Positions 15,572 to 23,599 of a DNA stretch of 35,550 bases are shown here, one piece after another. Under the pieces are notes generated by a model. That model was not told the DNA's origin, ran no database searches, and saw nothing but the letters and a program-made list of their open reading frames with translations. Origin of the DNA: Spirochaetaceae bacterium. GTDB lineage: Bacteria > Spirochaetota > Spirochaetia > Treponematales > Treponemataceae. Positions within the stretch are counted from its first letter, which is position 1; every line of letters begins with the position of its first letter. The translations under genes and the position numbers were made by a program. Where the stretch lies: assembly GCA_031272345.1 (NCBI GenBank), contig JAISTZ010000182.1:1-35550 (forward strand), in the 5' to 3' direction.

Positions 15572-16891
15572 ATGAAAAAAACACACACCGCCGCCCCAGT
15601 CTGTATCGCCGCCCTGTCCTGGGTTTTATTTTTTTCCTGCGCAACGAACACGGGATTGTTCAAAAAGATTGACGGCCAGGTATCCGGCGCGTCCTACACC
15701 AGGGCCCTCACGGAAATCGAAGACCGCCGGGCAATCCTCTACCCTGAGCGGAACGCGGTGCTCCTGCGGCTCGACCGGGGCATGATCGAGCACTATGCCG
15801 GGCAGTACGGCCCATCCTCCGCCGACCTGGAAACCGGGGAGCATCTCATCGAGGCGGCCTTCACCAAAAGCGTCACCCAGGAGGCGGGCTCCTATCTCGT
15901 GAACGACAACGCCAGGGAATATGCCGGGGAGGACTTCGAGGACATCTACATCAACGTGTTCAATGCCCTCAATTACTACCAGCGGGGGGACGTTGAGGGC
16001 GCCCTGGTGGAAGCCCGGCGTTCAAACGAAAAGCTCAGTTCCCTGTCGGACAAGTACGCCAATGACCTCAGCGCCCTGAGCGCCGAAGCCGGGTCCGCCC
16101 CCCCGGATGCCCCCGACGGGAAGGTGCGGTTCGCCAATTCGGCCCTGGCGCGGTATTTGTCTGCCGTGCTCTACCGGGGGAGCGGCCTGGCGGACGACGC
16201 CCGGATCGACTTTGGGGAAGTCAAAAACGCCTTTGCCCAGGCGCCGTCAATCTATTCCTATCCCCTGCCGTCAACCCTGGAGGGGGAGCTTCCCCTGGAC
16301 CAGGGGGCGGCCCGGCTCAACATCATCGCCTTTTCCGGGCTTTCACCGGTCAAGGTTGAAGAAAACCTCCTCCTCCCCCTGCCCTTTCCCCCGCCCCACA
16401 ACAGTGCCCGCCTCGCCCTGCCCAGGCTGGAGCCCCGGCGGTCCCAGGTGAACCGGGTGGAAGCAACGGCCGGGCAGAACACCTACAGGCTCGAGCTGCT
16501 TGAGGACCTGAGCGCCGCCGCCGAGGAAACCTTCAAGGCCAAGTACGCCCTCATCTTTTTTAAGTCCTTTGTCCGGTCAATCTCCAAGGTGAGCGCCTCA
16601 GCGGTTGCGTCCGCCGCCGCCGGCACGACAGAAAACAAGAATGCGTCCCTCATAGCGGCTTTGATCGGCCTTGTGGGTCAGGGGTACGCCCTGGTTTCCG
16701 AGCAGGCGGACATACGGTGCGCCCGGTATTTCCCCGGCAGGGCCTACGTGTACGGAGTCACCCTGCCTCCGGGCAGGTACACGGTCACGGTCAATTTCTG
16801 GTCGGGAAACGCCGTGGTAGATTCGGTAGAAAAAACAATCGACCTTGCCCCAGGCAAGGCAAATATCATTGAGGCGGTGTCTTTAAAATGA
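15572..16891 (+). CDS. COG3014-like lipoprotein
   Basis: 439 residues. Signal peptide ends in FFSC (Cys24). The mature part is helical, TPR-like in feel (ALTEIEDRRAILYPERNAVLL..., NVFNALNYYQRGDVEGALVEARR), followed by a more strand-rich C-terminal half ending in a domain with PGRAYVYGVTLPPGRYTVTVNF. The order and neighbours match the uncharacterised COG3014-type protein that accompanies LpoB and LPP20-like genes; this match is from memory of gene order and not proven. GGAAGGGGG precedes the ATG. Its TGA overlaps the next ATG as ATGA. Confidence 0.72.
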   Translation: MKKTHTAAPVCIAALSWVLFFSCATNTGLFKKIDGQVSGASYTRALTEIEDRRAILYPERNAVLLRLDRGMIEHYAGQYGPSSADLETGEHLIEAAFTKSVTQEAGSYLVNDNAREYAGEDFEDIYINVFNALNYYQRGDVEGALVEARRSNEKLSSLSDKYANDLSALSAEAGSAPPDAPDGKVRFANSALARYLSAVLYRGSGLADDARIDFGEVKNAFAQAPSIYSYPLPSTLEGELPLDQGAARLNIIAFSGLSPVKVEENLLLPLPFPPPHNSARLALPRLEPRRSQVNRVEATAGQNTYRLELLEDLSAAAEETFKAKYALIFFKSFVRSISKVSASAVASAAAGTTENKNASLIAALIGLVGQGYALVSEQADIRCARYFPGRAYVYGVTLPPGRYTVTVNFWSGNAVVDSVEKTIDLAPGKANIIEAVSLK

Positions 16892-17967
16892 AAAACCACG
16901 GAACCTTTTTTGCGCCGGCCGGGGTGATTGCGGCAATCGCCCTCCTCTCCTGCGCCACCGGGCCGGCGCCGGTCTCCCAGGCCCAGGGCGGGGAAGCCCC
17001 CCAGGGGGAGCCCCTTTGGGTGTCCGAGCCGGAGCGGGTGTACCCGGACAGCGGGTGGGTCATCGCGGTAGCCCAGGGTTCAAGCCGGAAGGAGGCGGAA
17101 ACCGCGGCGTTGGGAGCCCTGGCTGCGATTTTTAAAGTCGATGTTGAAGCCGTCACCACGGCGAATCAGGCGATGGCCTCGGTGGTGGAGCAGACCGCGG
17201 GCAAGGAGGCGGGCTCGTACCTCAAAGCCAATGCCACGGGCCTGGACGTAACGGCCCTGTCCCAGGTGAACGGTCTCATCGGCGTAAAGACCGAGTCCTG
17301 GCAGGGGAGCGGCAAGGCCTGGGCGAACGCCCGGATGAACCGCAGGGAAGCCGCCGCCCGGTACGCGGCCCTCATCGGGGAGAGCGAAGACACCATCGCC
17401 GCCCTCAAGGCCGAAGCTGCGTCCATGCCCGGCGCCTTCGACGCATACCAATACCTGAACCTTGCGGCCATGCTGGCAGGCGCGGCGGACAACTACCGGA
17501 GTCTCCTTTCCGTGCTGGATCCCTCGACCACGGGCAGGAAGGCCGCCTACGGCAGCGCCGGGGCGGTAAAAAACCTCGCCAACGAAGCGGCCCGGCGGGT
17601 GGTTGTGGCGGTGTCCGTGCGGGGCGACGAAGGGGGCAGAATCACCACGGCCTACCAGGAGTTTTTTTCCACCCGCGGTTTCAGGACGAACACCGCGGGC
17701 AAGGGCACGTATTTCCTGTCGTCCTCCCTGTCCCTGGAGAAGGTTGACCTAAGAGGGAACAGCAACGTGTTCGTCCGGTACGTGCTGAACACCACCCTGA
17801 CGAATCCCGCGGGGGAAGGGGTGTTCTCCTATTCCGAAAACGGCCGGGAGGGTCATCTTTCGGAGCCGGAAGCCCGGCAGCGGGCCATCCGCAAGGCCGA
17901 GGCGTCCATCGGGGAGGAAACATTCGCCGAAAAATTCGACGAATACCTGGCCTCGCTGATAAAGTAG
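16888..17967 (+). CDS. LPP20 family lipoprotein
   Basis: 359 residues. Lipobox LLSC (Cys22) follows a hydrophobic signal sequence. Mature domain has PLWVSEPERVYPDSGWVIAVA then GSSRKEAETAALGALAAIFKV, the usual opening of LPP20/COG3018-like lipoproteins (a 'P.W...P...Y' start followed by an Ala-rich helix). It overlaps the COG3014-like gene by 4 nt, so they are co-translated. Role presumably in envelope assembly together with the LpoB-like protein; inference. Confidence 0.8.
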   Translation: MKNHGTFFAPAGVIAAIALLSCATGPAPVSQAQGGEAPQGEPLWVSEPERVYPDSGWVIAVAQGSSRKEAETAALGALAAIFKVDVEAVTTANQAMASVVEQTAGKEAGSYLKANATGLDVTALSQVNGLIGVKTESWQGSGKAWANARMNRREAAARYAALIGESEDTIAALKAEAASMPGAFDAYQYLNLAAMLAGAADNYRSLLSVLDPSTTGRKAAYGSAGAVKNLANEAARRVVVAVSVRGDEGGRITTAYQEFFSTRGFRTNTAGKGTYFLSSSLSLEKVDLRGNSNVFVRYVLNTTLTNPAGEGVFSYSENGREGHLSEPEARQRAIRKAEASIGEETFAEKFDEYLASLIK

Positions 17968-18017
17968 CATATACGCAGTCCCGTATGGGTCTGTAAAAAA
18001 AAATTAAGGAGGCAGAT

Positions 18018-18722
18018 ATGAAATCTGTCAACAAAATTGCGATTTTTACCCTGGGGCTCTGTGCCCTGGCTTTGCTGTGGGGCTGCGCGTCAAAGAGTGA
18101 ATCCCGCCGTCCCTCCGCAGAGGACGCCGCCCTGAGCGTCGAGGTAAAAAAAGAAGACAGGCCGACTCTCGTTGACGACAAGGGGGCCCTCTACGGCATA
18201 CAGACCCCCACCTGGGTGGCCGAGTACATCCAGAACGGCAACAGCGGCGTTGAGAGCATCAAGCTCTACGCGGCCCTCAACTGCTTTGTGGTTGAGCAGA
18301 CCGACGCCAACAGGGAATTCGCGGTGAACTGGGTGAGCCTCAATGCCAACGGCACCACGGCGATCGCCCAGATGATTGCGGACACCGTGGTTGCCGAAGC
18401 CCAGAGCAAGCTCTCCGGCGAAAAGGGCGGGGACATCACCGCCAGCTTGACCTCCGTGCAGGACTCCATGGCCCATGCGTCATTCTCCGGGGCCCGCAAG
18501 GAAGCGGACTGGTGGCAGGAGCTCCAGTATCCCGACGGCAGAAAAGAGTGCCGCGCCATGGCCCTGTGGGTGGTTGACCGGAAGACTCTGGGGGACCAAA
18601 TCGCCCGGAACATGCAGAACATCGTGGATGAAAACACGGCCATGTCCGTGGAACTGCGCGCCATTTTTTCCGACATGATCAAGGATGTCCGTGAAAACGG
18701 GTTAATCCGAAGGTCAAACTAG
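18018..18722 (+). CDS. Lipoprotein, fourth gene of the lpoB cluster
   Basis: 234 residues with lipobox LWGC (Cys23) and a linker rich in Ser, Arg, Glu. The domain shows TPTWVAEYIQNGNSGVES and a helix TTAIAQMIADTVVAEAQSKL, reminiscent of the LPP20-like fold of its neighbour (a 'P.W' start followed by an Ala-rich helix), so it may be a diverged paralogue. No firm family. AAGGAGG lies 5 nt before the ATG. It ends 38 nt before a strong terminator, closing the operon. Confidence 0.7.
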   Translation: MKSVNKIAIFTLGLCALALLWGCASKSESRRPSAEDAALSVEVKKEDRPTLVDDKGALYGIQTPTWVAEYIQNGNSGVESIKLYAALNCFVVEQTDANREFAVNWVSLNANGTTAIAQMIADTVVAEAQSKLSGEKGGDITASLTSVQDSMAHASFSGARKEADWWQELQYPDGRKECRAMALWVVDRKTLGDQIARNMQNIVDENTAMSVELRAIFSDMIKDVRENGLIRRSN

Positions 18723-18754
18723 GCGTTTTCCGTCCGTCCCATCTTCATTTCTTC

Positions 18755-18794
18755 AAAAAACCTGAAAAATTCGCATTTTTCAGGTTTTTTTTTC
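18755..18794 (+). terminator. Strong Rho-independent terminator of the lipoprotein operon
   Basis: CCTGAAAAAT (18761-18770), loop TCGC, ATTTTTCAGG (18775-18784): a perfect 10-bp stem, followed by ten T. A-run before the stem makes it potentially bidirectional. Confidence 0.93.
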
Positions 18795-18824
18795 CAAAAA
18801 GTGTCCAAAAACGTCATGTCCCTT

Positions 18825-18844
18825 ACAATAACTAGTGCAGGAGG
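18825..18844 (+). promoter_or_regulatory. Possible -10 and ribosome-binding site of the lamin-tail-like gene
   Basis: TACAAT at 18825-18830 is a good -10, but the -35 region (about 18802-18808) is poor. CAGGAGG at 18838-18844 sits 5 nt before ATG 18850. As a terminator lies just upstream, some promoter is needed here. Confidence 0.45.
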
Positions 18845-18849
18845 CTTTT

Positions 18850-19968
18850 ATGGAAAAGCAAAGAATCAACAAGGGGGCCCTGCGGAAGGGCGCGGCGGAG
18901 GCCCTCCGGGTTGTCCTGGCGCTGGCCGCGTTCACCGGGGCCTATGTGGCCGCCCTCATGGTGTCCTGCGCCGTCACCGCCGAGGGGGTGGAGCTCATCA
19001 CCGGGGACTTTACCGCCCCGGAACTGCTCACCTTTACCACCCTGGGGGCCCAAAAAATCGACGTCGGGTTCTCCGAGGACGTGCGCCTGACCGGGGCGCA
19101 CATCACCACGGCGGATGGGGAGGTGTTTGCCGATGTGGACCGCCAGGGGAACCTGTTTTCCGGGGAACACCAGGTGTCGCTCTCAAAAAACACGGTTGCC
19201 GGGGAGCGCTACAGGTTTTCCGGGGTGGCGGAGGACACGAAGGGCAATTCCCTCTCCTTCAGCGTGGGATTCTCCGGGTTCAACGACGAGGTGCCGGACC
19301 TGGTGCTCTCGGAGGTGCGCCACGATTACAGCAAACCCAGGGCGGAATTCATCGAGCTCTATGCGGTCACCGGGGGGAACCTTGCGGGAGTCACCCTGCT
19401 CAGCGCATACGACGGGGTGGATCGCATCTACGAGTTTCCCCCCTGCCAGGTTGAAGCCGGGGAATACATCGTCCTGCATTACAGGAAAATCCCGGAGGAA
19501 GCGGACCGGTGCATCGACGAAACCGGGGACGACAAGAGCCTTTCCACCGCAACGGATTCGTCCCCTTCCCGGGATTTCTGGGTGAATAACAACTTGGCCT
19601 GTCTGGGAACCTCGTCGGACGTGATTCTCCTCAGAAAGCGGGCCGGGGGGGAGCTCCTCGACGCCCTGCCCTACGCCAAGTCCGCGCAAACGGACTGGAA
19701 AAACGAAAATGTGCGGAAGGCGGCCCAGGAAGCCTATGGGGACGGGAAGGGCCCGTGGCCCGACGGGAGCGGCATAGGGGCGGCGTTTTGCATCGACGGG
19801 GCGTCATATAGCTGCACCTTCAGCAGACAGAACATCCCGGCCATAGTAGAGGATGCGGCGGATGGAGTGTATGAAGGAGAACACAGGGGCAGAAGCTTCT
19901 GGATGGTTACGGCGGCGAAAAACTTCACGCCGGGGAGGCCCAATTCAAACGTACCCTACACACCCTGA
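18850..19968 (+). CDS. Secreted/membrane-anchored protein with lamin-tail-like domain
   Basis: 372 residues. An N-terminal basic segment and helix (about residues 15-38, ending in ALMVSC) may be an uncleaved anchor or an unusual lipoprotein signal (Cys about residue 38). Next is an Ig-like strand domain (about 50-145), then a domain with LVLSEVRHDYSKPRAEFIEL, NLAGVTLLSAYDG, EAGEYIVLHYR and NNLACLGTSSDVILLR, matching the lamin-tail (LTD) pattern of bacterial surface proteins (about 150-340). ATG 18850 is preferred over GTG 18835 because CAGGAGG lies between them. Function unknown; LTD domains often accompany exported nucleases or wall-bound proteins. Confidence 0.7.
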   Translation: MEKQRINKGALRKGAAEALRVVLALAAFTGAYVAALMVSCAVTAEGVELITGDFTAPELLTFTTLGAQKIDVGFSEDVRLTGAHITTADGEVFADVDRQGNLFSGEHQVSLSKNTVAGERYRFSGVAEDTKGNSLSFSVGFSGFNDEVPDLVLSEVRHDYSKPRAEFIELYAVTGGNLAGVTLLSAYDGVDRIYEFPPCQVEAGEYIVLHYRKIPEEADRCIDETGDDKSLSTATDSSPSRDFWVNNNLACLGTSSDVILLRKRAGGELLDALPYAKSAQTDWKNENVRKAAQEAYGDGKGPWPDGSGIGAAFCIDGASYSCTFSRQNIPAIVEDAADGVYEGEHRGRSFWMVTAAKNFTPGRPNSNVPYTP

Positions 19969-19972
19969 GATC

Positions 19973-20001
19973 TTGCACAAAAAGTCGCCCCGGGATATAG
20001 T
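19973..20001 (+). promoter_or_regulatory. Sigma-70 promoter of prs-thiI
   Basis: -35 TTGCAC (19973-19978), 17-nt spacer, -10 TATAGT (19996-20001). The predicted start near 20008 leaves a 14-nt leader whose first bases are the GAGAGG ribosome-binding site. Confidence 0.72.
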
Positions 20002-20021
20002 AGTGTCCGAGAGGTTAGCTA

Positions 20022-21260
20022 ATGCCCTATTCAGAACCGACAAGACTTGCAGTGGTAGCCTGTCCCGGTGGAGAAGTCTTTGCCGATGAAGTGATTGTCC
20101 ACCTGAAGCACATGTGCAAACACCGCTTCGGCTTAAAACAGGACGCTATTTCCAAGCGGTACAAGATCGGCAGGGACGAGTTTATCCGGCAGGCCAACCT
20201 GCTGAACGACATGCAGACCTCGGACCTCTATGTGAGCAACGTTGTCGATTCCTACCGGCCCCCGGAATTCAAGGTAAAGGCCAAATTCACCTATTTTATG
20301 AACGGCGAATTTAAGACCGAAATCCTGGAGAGCATCCGGGGGAAGGACGTCTACATCTTTCAGGACATAGAAAACCACGCCCCCCTGGCGTTGAACGAGG
20401 GCAAGAACGTCCAGTCCCTCTCGGTGAACGACCACCTGATGACATTGATGGTCACCCTGGACACGGTGCGCCAGGCCGGGGCCGCGCAGATCACCCTGGT
20501 GATTCCCGTGTACCCCTACAGCCGGCAGCACAAGAAGAAGGGCCGGGAGGGGCTCACGGCGAGTCTCCTGGGGCACATCTTCGAGAGCATGGGGGTGGCG
20601 CGGATAATCACCCTGGACATCCACTCCAGGGAGATAATCAACACCTTCAGGAAGACCCACCTGGAGAACCTCCACGCCAGCTACCAGATCCTCCGGGAGA
20701 TGCTCAACCTCATCAAACCCCAGAAGGAGCTCGACGACCTGGTGGTGGTGGCCCCGGACACGGGCGCGGTGGACCGCAACAAATTCTACGCCACCGCCCT
20801 GGAAAAACCCCTGGCGATGATCTACAAGGAGCGGGACTATTCCCTGATTTCCCAGGACGGCAAGGACACGAACATCAAGGCCATCAAGCTCCTGGGGGAC
20901 GTGCGCGGCAAGGTCGCCTTTCTGGCGGACGACATGCTCGCCACCGGGGGCACCCTCCTCAAGGCCATGGAATTCCTCAAGGATCAGGGCGCCAAAAAGG
21001 TGATTTGCGCGGTCAGTCTGCCCCTCTTTACGGGGGACGCGGTGGATCTCTTCAACGAGGCGTACAAACAGGGCTTCTTCTACCGCATCATCGGCACCAA
21101 CGTGGTGTACCACGAGAATCTCAAGAACTGCGAGTGGTACATCAACACGAACATCAGCGGGCTCTTTGCCAATGTCATCGTGCGGGTCCACCACAACCAG
21201 TCCCTCAGCAAGCTCCTGGACAACCGCACGATCATCGAAAAACTGCTTAAAACCGAATAG
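20022..21260 (+). CDS. prs: Ribose-phosphate pyrophosphokinase (PRPP synthetase), long form
   Basis: 412 residues versus about 315 for the classic enzyme. It makes PRPP from ribose-5-phosphate and ATP. The Prs core is clear: LVIPVYPYSRQHKK (the YxxxR-type ribose phosphate/ATP region), TLDIHSREI (metal and ATP site), VVVAPDTGAVDRN and the PRPP loop ADDMLATGGTLL. The extra length is an N-terminal portion (roughly residues 1-100, with GLKQDAISKRYKIGRDEF...) and additions in the middle. Such long forms occur in spirochaetes and some anaerobes; regulation may differ. Followed by thiI after 2 nt. Confidence 0.92.
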   Translation: MPYSEPTRLAVVACPGGEVFADEVIVHLKHMCKHRFGLKQDAISKRYKIGRDEFIRQANLLNDMQTSDLYVSNVVDSYRPPEFKVKAKFTYFMNGEFKTEILESIRGKDVYIFQDIENHAPLALNEGKNVQSLSVNDHLMTLMVTLDTVRQAGAAQITLVIPVYPYSRQHKKKGREGLTASLLGHIFESMGVARIITLDIHSREIINTFRKTHLENLHASYQILREMLNLIKPQKELDDLVVVAPDTGAVDRNKFYATALEKPLAMIYKERDYSLISQDGKDTNIKAIKLLGDVRGKVAFLADDMLATGGTLLKAMEFLKDQGAKKVICAVSLPLFTGDAVDLFNEAYKQGFFYRIIGTNVVYHENLKNCEWYINTNISGLFANVIVRVHHNQSLSKLLDNRTIIEKLLKTE

Positions 21261-21262
21261 CC

Positions 21263-22423
21263 ATGGCCGTGTACCTTGCAAAGCTCGGGGAGCTTACCCT
21301 CAAGGGCGCCAACAAGAGGGACTTTGAGCGGCGCCTCGTGGAAAACGCCCGGTTGGGTCTGGAGAAGGTTGACGCCAGGGTGCGCCTCCAGTCCGCCAGG
21401 CTCTACGTCGAAGGACCGGAGGAGTCCTCCGCCGCGATCGAATTCACCCTGAGTCACCTGATCGGCATAACCGGCTGGGCACGGACACGGGTCTGCGAAA
21501 AAACCATCGAGGCCATCACCCAGGCGGTCTACGACGAAGCGGTCGCCCGCCGGGACCAGGGGGCCAGGACCTTCAAGGTGGAGACCCGCCGGCAGGACAA
21601 GAGCTTCCCCCTGGATTCCTACGGGGTGAACACCGAGGCCCCATCCCGGGTGGTGGACGAGAACGTCCTTGCCGTGGACGTGCACCGCCCGGACGCCCTC
21701 ATCTGTGTTGAAATCCGGGAGCGGGTCTTCGTGTACTCAAACGCCCACAGGGGCTGCCGGGGGCTGCCGGTGGGCACGAGCGGCAAGGGGGTCCTGCTCC
21801 TTTCCGGCGGGCTGGATTCCCCCGTGGCGGGCTACCGGATGCTCCGCCGGGGCATGAGGCTCGACTACGCCCACTTCCACGCCTGGCCCTACACCTCCGA
21901 CGAGGCAAAACAGAAGGCCCTGGACCTTGCACGGCTCCTTGCCGCCTACGGGTGCGGGGGGCACATCAACATGATCCCCTTTGCGGAGGTCCAGACCCGC
22001 ATACGGGAGCGAGCCCCGGGGATGTTCTCCACCCTGCTCCTTAGGGTGTGCATGATTAAGGCGGCGAATCTCCTGGCCGCAAAGGTCCGGGCGGAGGCGA
22101 TAATCACCGGGGAGAGTCTGGGGCAGGTTGCAAGCCAGACCATGCGGAACATGGCCGTCACCGAGGACGCGGCGGAATTCCCCCTCTACCGGCCCCTCAT
22201 CGGCCTGGACAAGGAAGAAATCATCGAGACCTCCCGGAGCATCGGCGCCTACGAGACGTCGATCCTGCCCTACGAGGACTGCTGTGTGCTCTTTGCGCCC
22301 AAACACCCCGCCCTCAGGGCAACCGTGGAAGAGTCCCGCTCCCTCTACGCCGCCCTGGAAGCGGACTCCCTCATCCAGGACGCCTTCGACAGGCGGGAGA
22401 AAATTGCCTTGCCGGTTGTGTAA
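21263..22423 (+). CDS. thiI: tRNA 4-thiouridine synthetase ThiI
   Basis: 386 residues, without the C-terminal rhodanese domain of the E. coli enzyme. ThiI adenylates U8 of tRNA and transfers sulfur, and can serve thiamine thiazole synthesis. Domains in order: N-terminal ferredoxin-like domain (LGELTLKGANKRDFE), THUMP (about 60-165), and PP-loop AANH domain with LLSGGLDSPVAG and ITGESLGQVASQT; the catalytic Cys lies in EDCCVLFAP. The gene begins 2 nt after the prs stop with no Shine-Dalgarno, so translation probably depends on reinitiation. Lacking rhodanese, it needs a partner such as a NifS-like desulfurase. Confidence 0.94.
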   Translation: MAVYLAKLGELTLKGANKRDFERRLVENARLGLEKVDARVRLQSARLYVEGPEESSAAIEFTLSHLIGITGWARTRVCEKTIEAITQAVYDEAVARRDQGARTFKVETRRQDKSFPLDSYGVNTEAPSRVVDENVLAVDVHRPDALICVEIRERVFVYSNAHRGCRGLPVGTSGKGVLLLSGGLDSPVAGYRMLRRGMRLDYAHFHAWPYTSDEAKQKALDLARLLAAYGCGGHINMIPFAEVQTRIRERAPGMFSTLLLRVCMIKAANLLAAKVRAEAIITGESLGQVASQTMRNMAVTEDAAEFPLYRPLIGLDKEEIIETSRSIGAYETSILPYEDCCVLFAPKHPALRATVEESRSLYAALEADSLIQDAFDRREKIALPVV

Positions 22424-22426
22424 GGT

Positions 22427-22455
22427 TTGACAAAACCCTCTTTTCCCGGTATCTT
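22427..22455 (+). promoter_or_regulatory. Sigma-70 promoter of the prfB operon, predicted leaderless
   Basis: Perfect -35 TTGACA (22427-22432), 17-nt spacer, -10 TATCTT (22450-22455). Exactly 6 nt (22456-22461) separate -10 and ATG 22462, so the expected +1 is the A of the start codon. No Shine-Dalgarno is present. The -35 begins 4 nt after the thiI stop. Confidence 0.78.
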
Positions 22456-22461
22456 TTTTCT

Positions 22462-23599
22462 ATGCTTGAAGACTACAAAATTCCAATAGCAAAACTCAAA
22501 GAAAACATCCTCGATGTTTGGGGGCGTCTTTGACGTCGAAGGGCTGGAAAAAGAAATAGCCGCAAAGGAAGCCCTCACCCAGGCGCCGGATTTCTGGGGG
22601 GACCAAAAAAAAGCGGAAAAACTCCTCTCCGAAATCAAGTCCCTTAAAAACCGCCTTGAACCCTGGCGGGCCCTTGCGGCCCAGGCGGAGGACCTGGAGG
22701 CCCTCTACGACCTGGGGGCCGAAGCCGGGGACAACTCCCTTGAGGACGAACTCAAGGGGGCCCTCGCCCAGGCGCAGGGTGACTACGAGAAACAGCACAT
22801 CCTGAACCTGCTCTCCGGGGAGGTTGACAAAAACGGGGCCTTCCTCACGATTCACGCCGGGGCCGGGGGCACCGAGGCCTGCGACTGGACCCAGATGCTC
22901 AACCGGATGTACCTGCGCTGGGCTGAGGAAAAGTCCTTCAAGACCGAAGTAGTGGACAGTCTTGAGGCCGAGGGGGGGCTCAAGAGCATCACCGTGCAGG
23001 TTACCGGGGACTATGCCTACGGCTACCTCAAGTGCGAGGCGGGAATCCACCGGCTCGTGCGGATAAGCCCCTTTGATTCAAACGCCAGACGGCACACGTC
23101 CTTTGCGTCGGTGTTCATCTTCCCCGTGTTGGACGACACAATCGAGGTGGACATCCGTCCCGAGGACCTGCGGGTGGACACCTACCGCTCAGGGGGCGCC
23201 GGGGGCCAGCACGTGAACAAGACCGATTCGGCGGTGCGGCTCACCCATCTGCCCACGGGAATCGTCGTGGCCTGCCAGAACGAGCGCAGCCAGATTATGA
23301 ACCGGGCCACCGCCATGAGTATGCTCCGGGCGCGGCTCTACGAATACTACAGGCAGGAAAAAGAAAAAGAAAACGCCAGGTTCGGGGCGGAAAAAAAGGA
23401 CATATCCTGGGGCAACCAGATACGCTCCTACGTGTTTCAGCCCTACACGATGGTCAAGGACCACCGCACAAAGACCGAGACCGGGAACATCCAGGCCGTG
23501 ATGGACGGCAAGATAGACCCCTTCATCGAGTCCTTCCTCAAGCTCCAGTGGGAGGGGCTGCTCGTAGCGCCGGGCGCGGACGACGGGGGCGACCTATGA
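22462..23599 (+). CDS. prfB: Peptide chain release factor 2 with programmed +1 frameshift
   Basis: RF2 ends translation at UGA and UAA. Frame one reads 23 codons (22462-22530) to an in-frame TGA at 22531-22533; the slippery CTT-TGA-C context with an internal Shine-Dalgarno-like GGGGG upstream is the classic RF2 autoregulatory site. After skipping T22531, reading resumes at GAC 22532 to the TGA at 23597-23599, giving about 378 residues. The RF2 anticodon-like SPF motif (RISPFDSN) and GGQ (about residues 247-249) are present. A frame starting at 22514 alone would miss the true N-terminus. It heads a coupled operon and its own promoter predicts a leaderless mRNA. Confidence 0.96.
22514..22540 (+). 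promoter_or_regulatory. Programmed +1 frameshift site of prfB
   Basis: TGGGGG (22519-22524), CGT, CTT, then TGA-C: leucine codon CUU before UGA followed by C, with the G-run 3-4 nt before the slippery codon. Low RF2 favours the shift, so RF2 limits its own synthesis. Confidence 0.95.

Noticed and set aside
22514..22531. Start of RF2 at 22514 without frameshift
   Set aside because: It would begin within the frameshift signal; the 23-codon upstream frame with CTT-TGA-C is the classic prfB arrangement.
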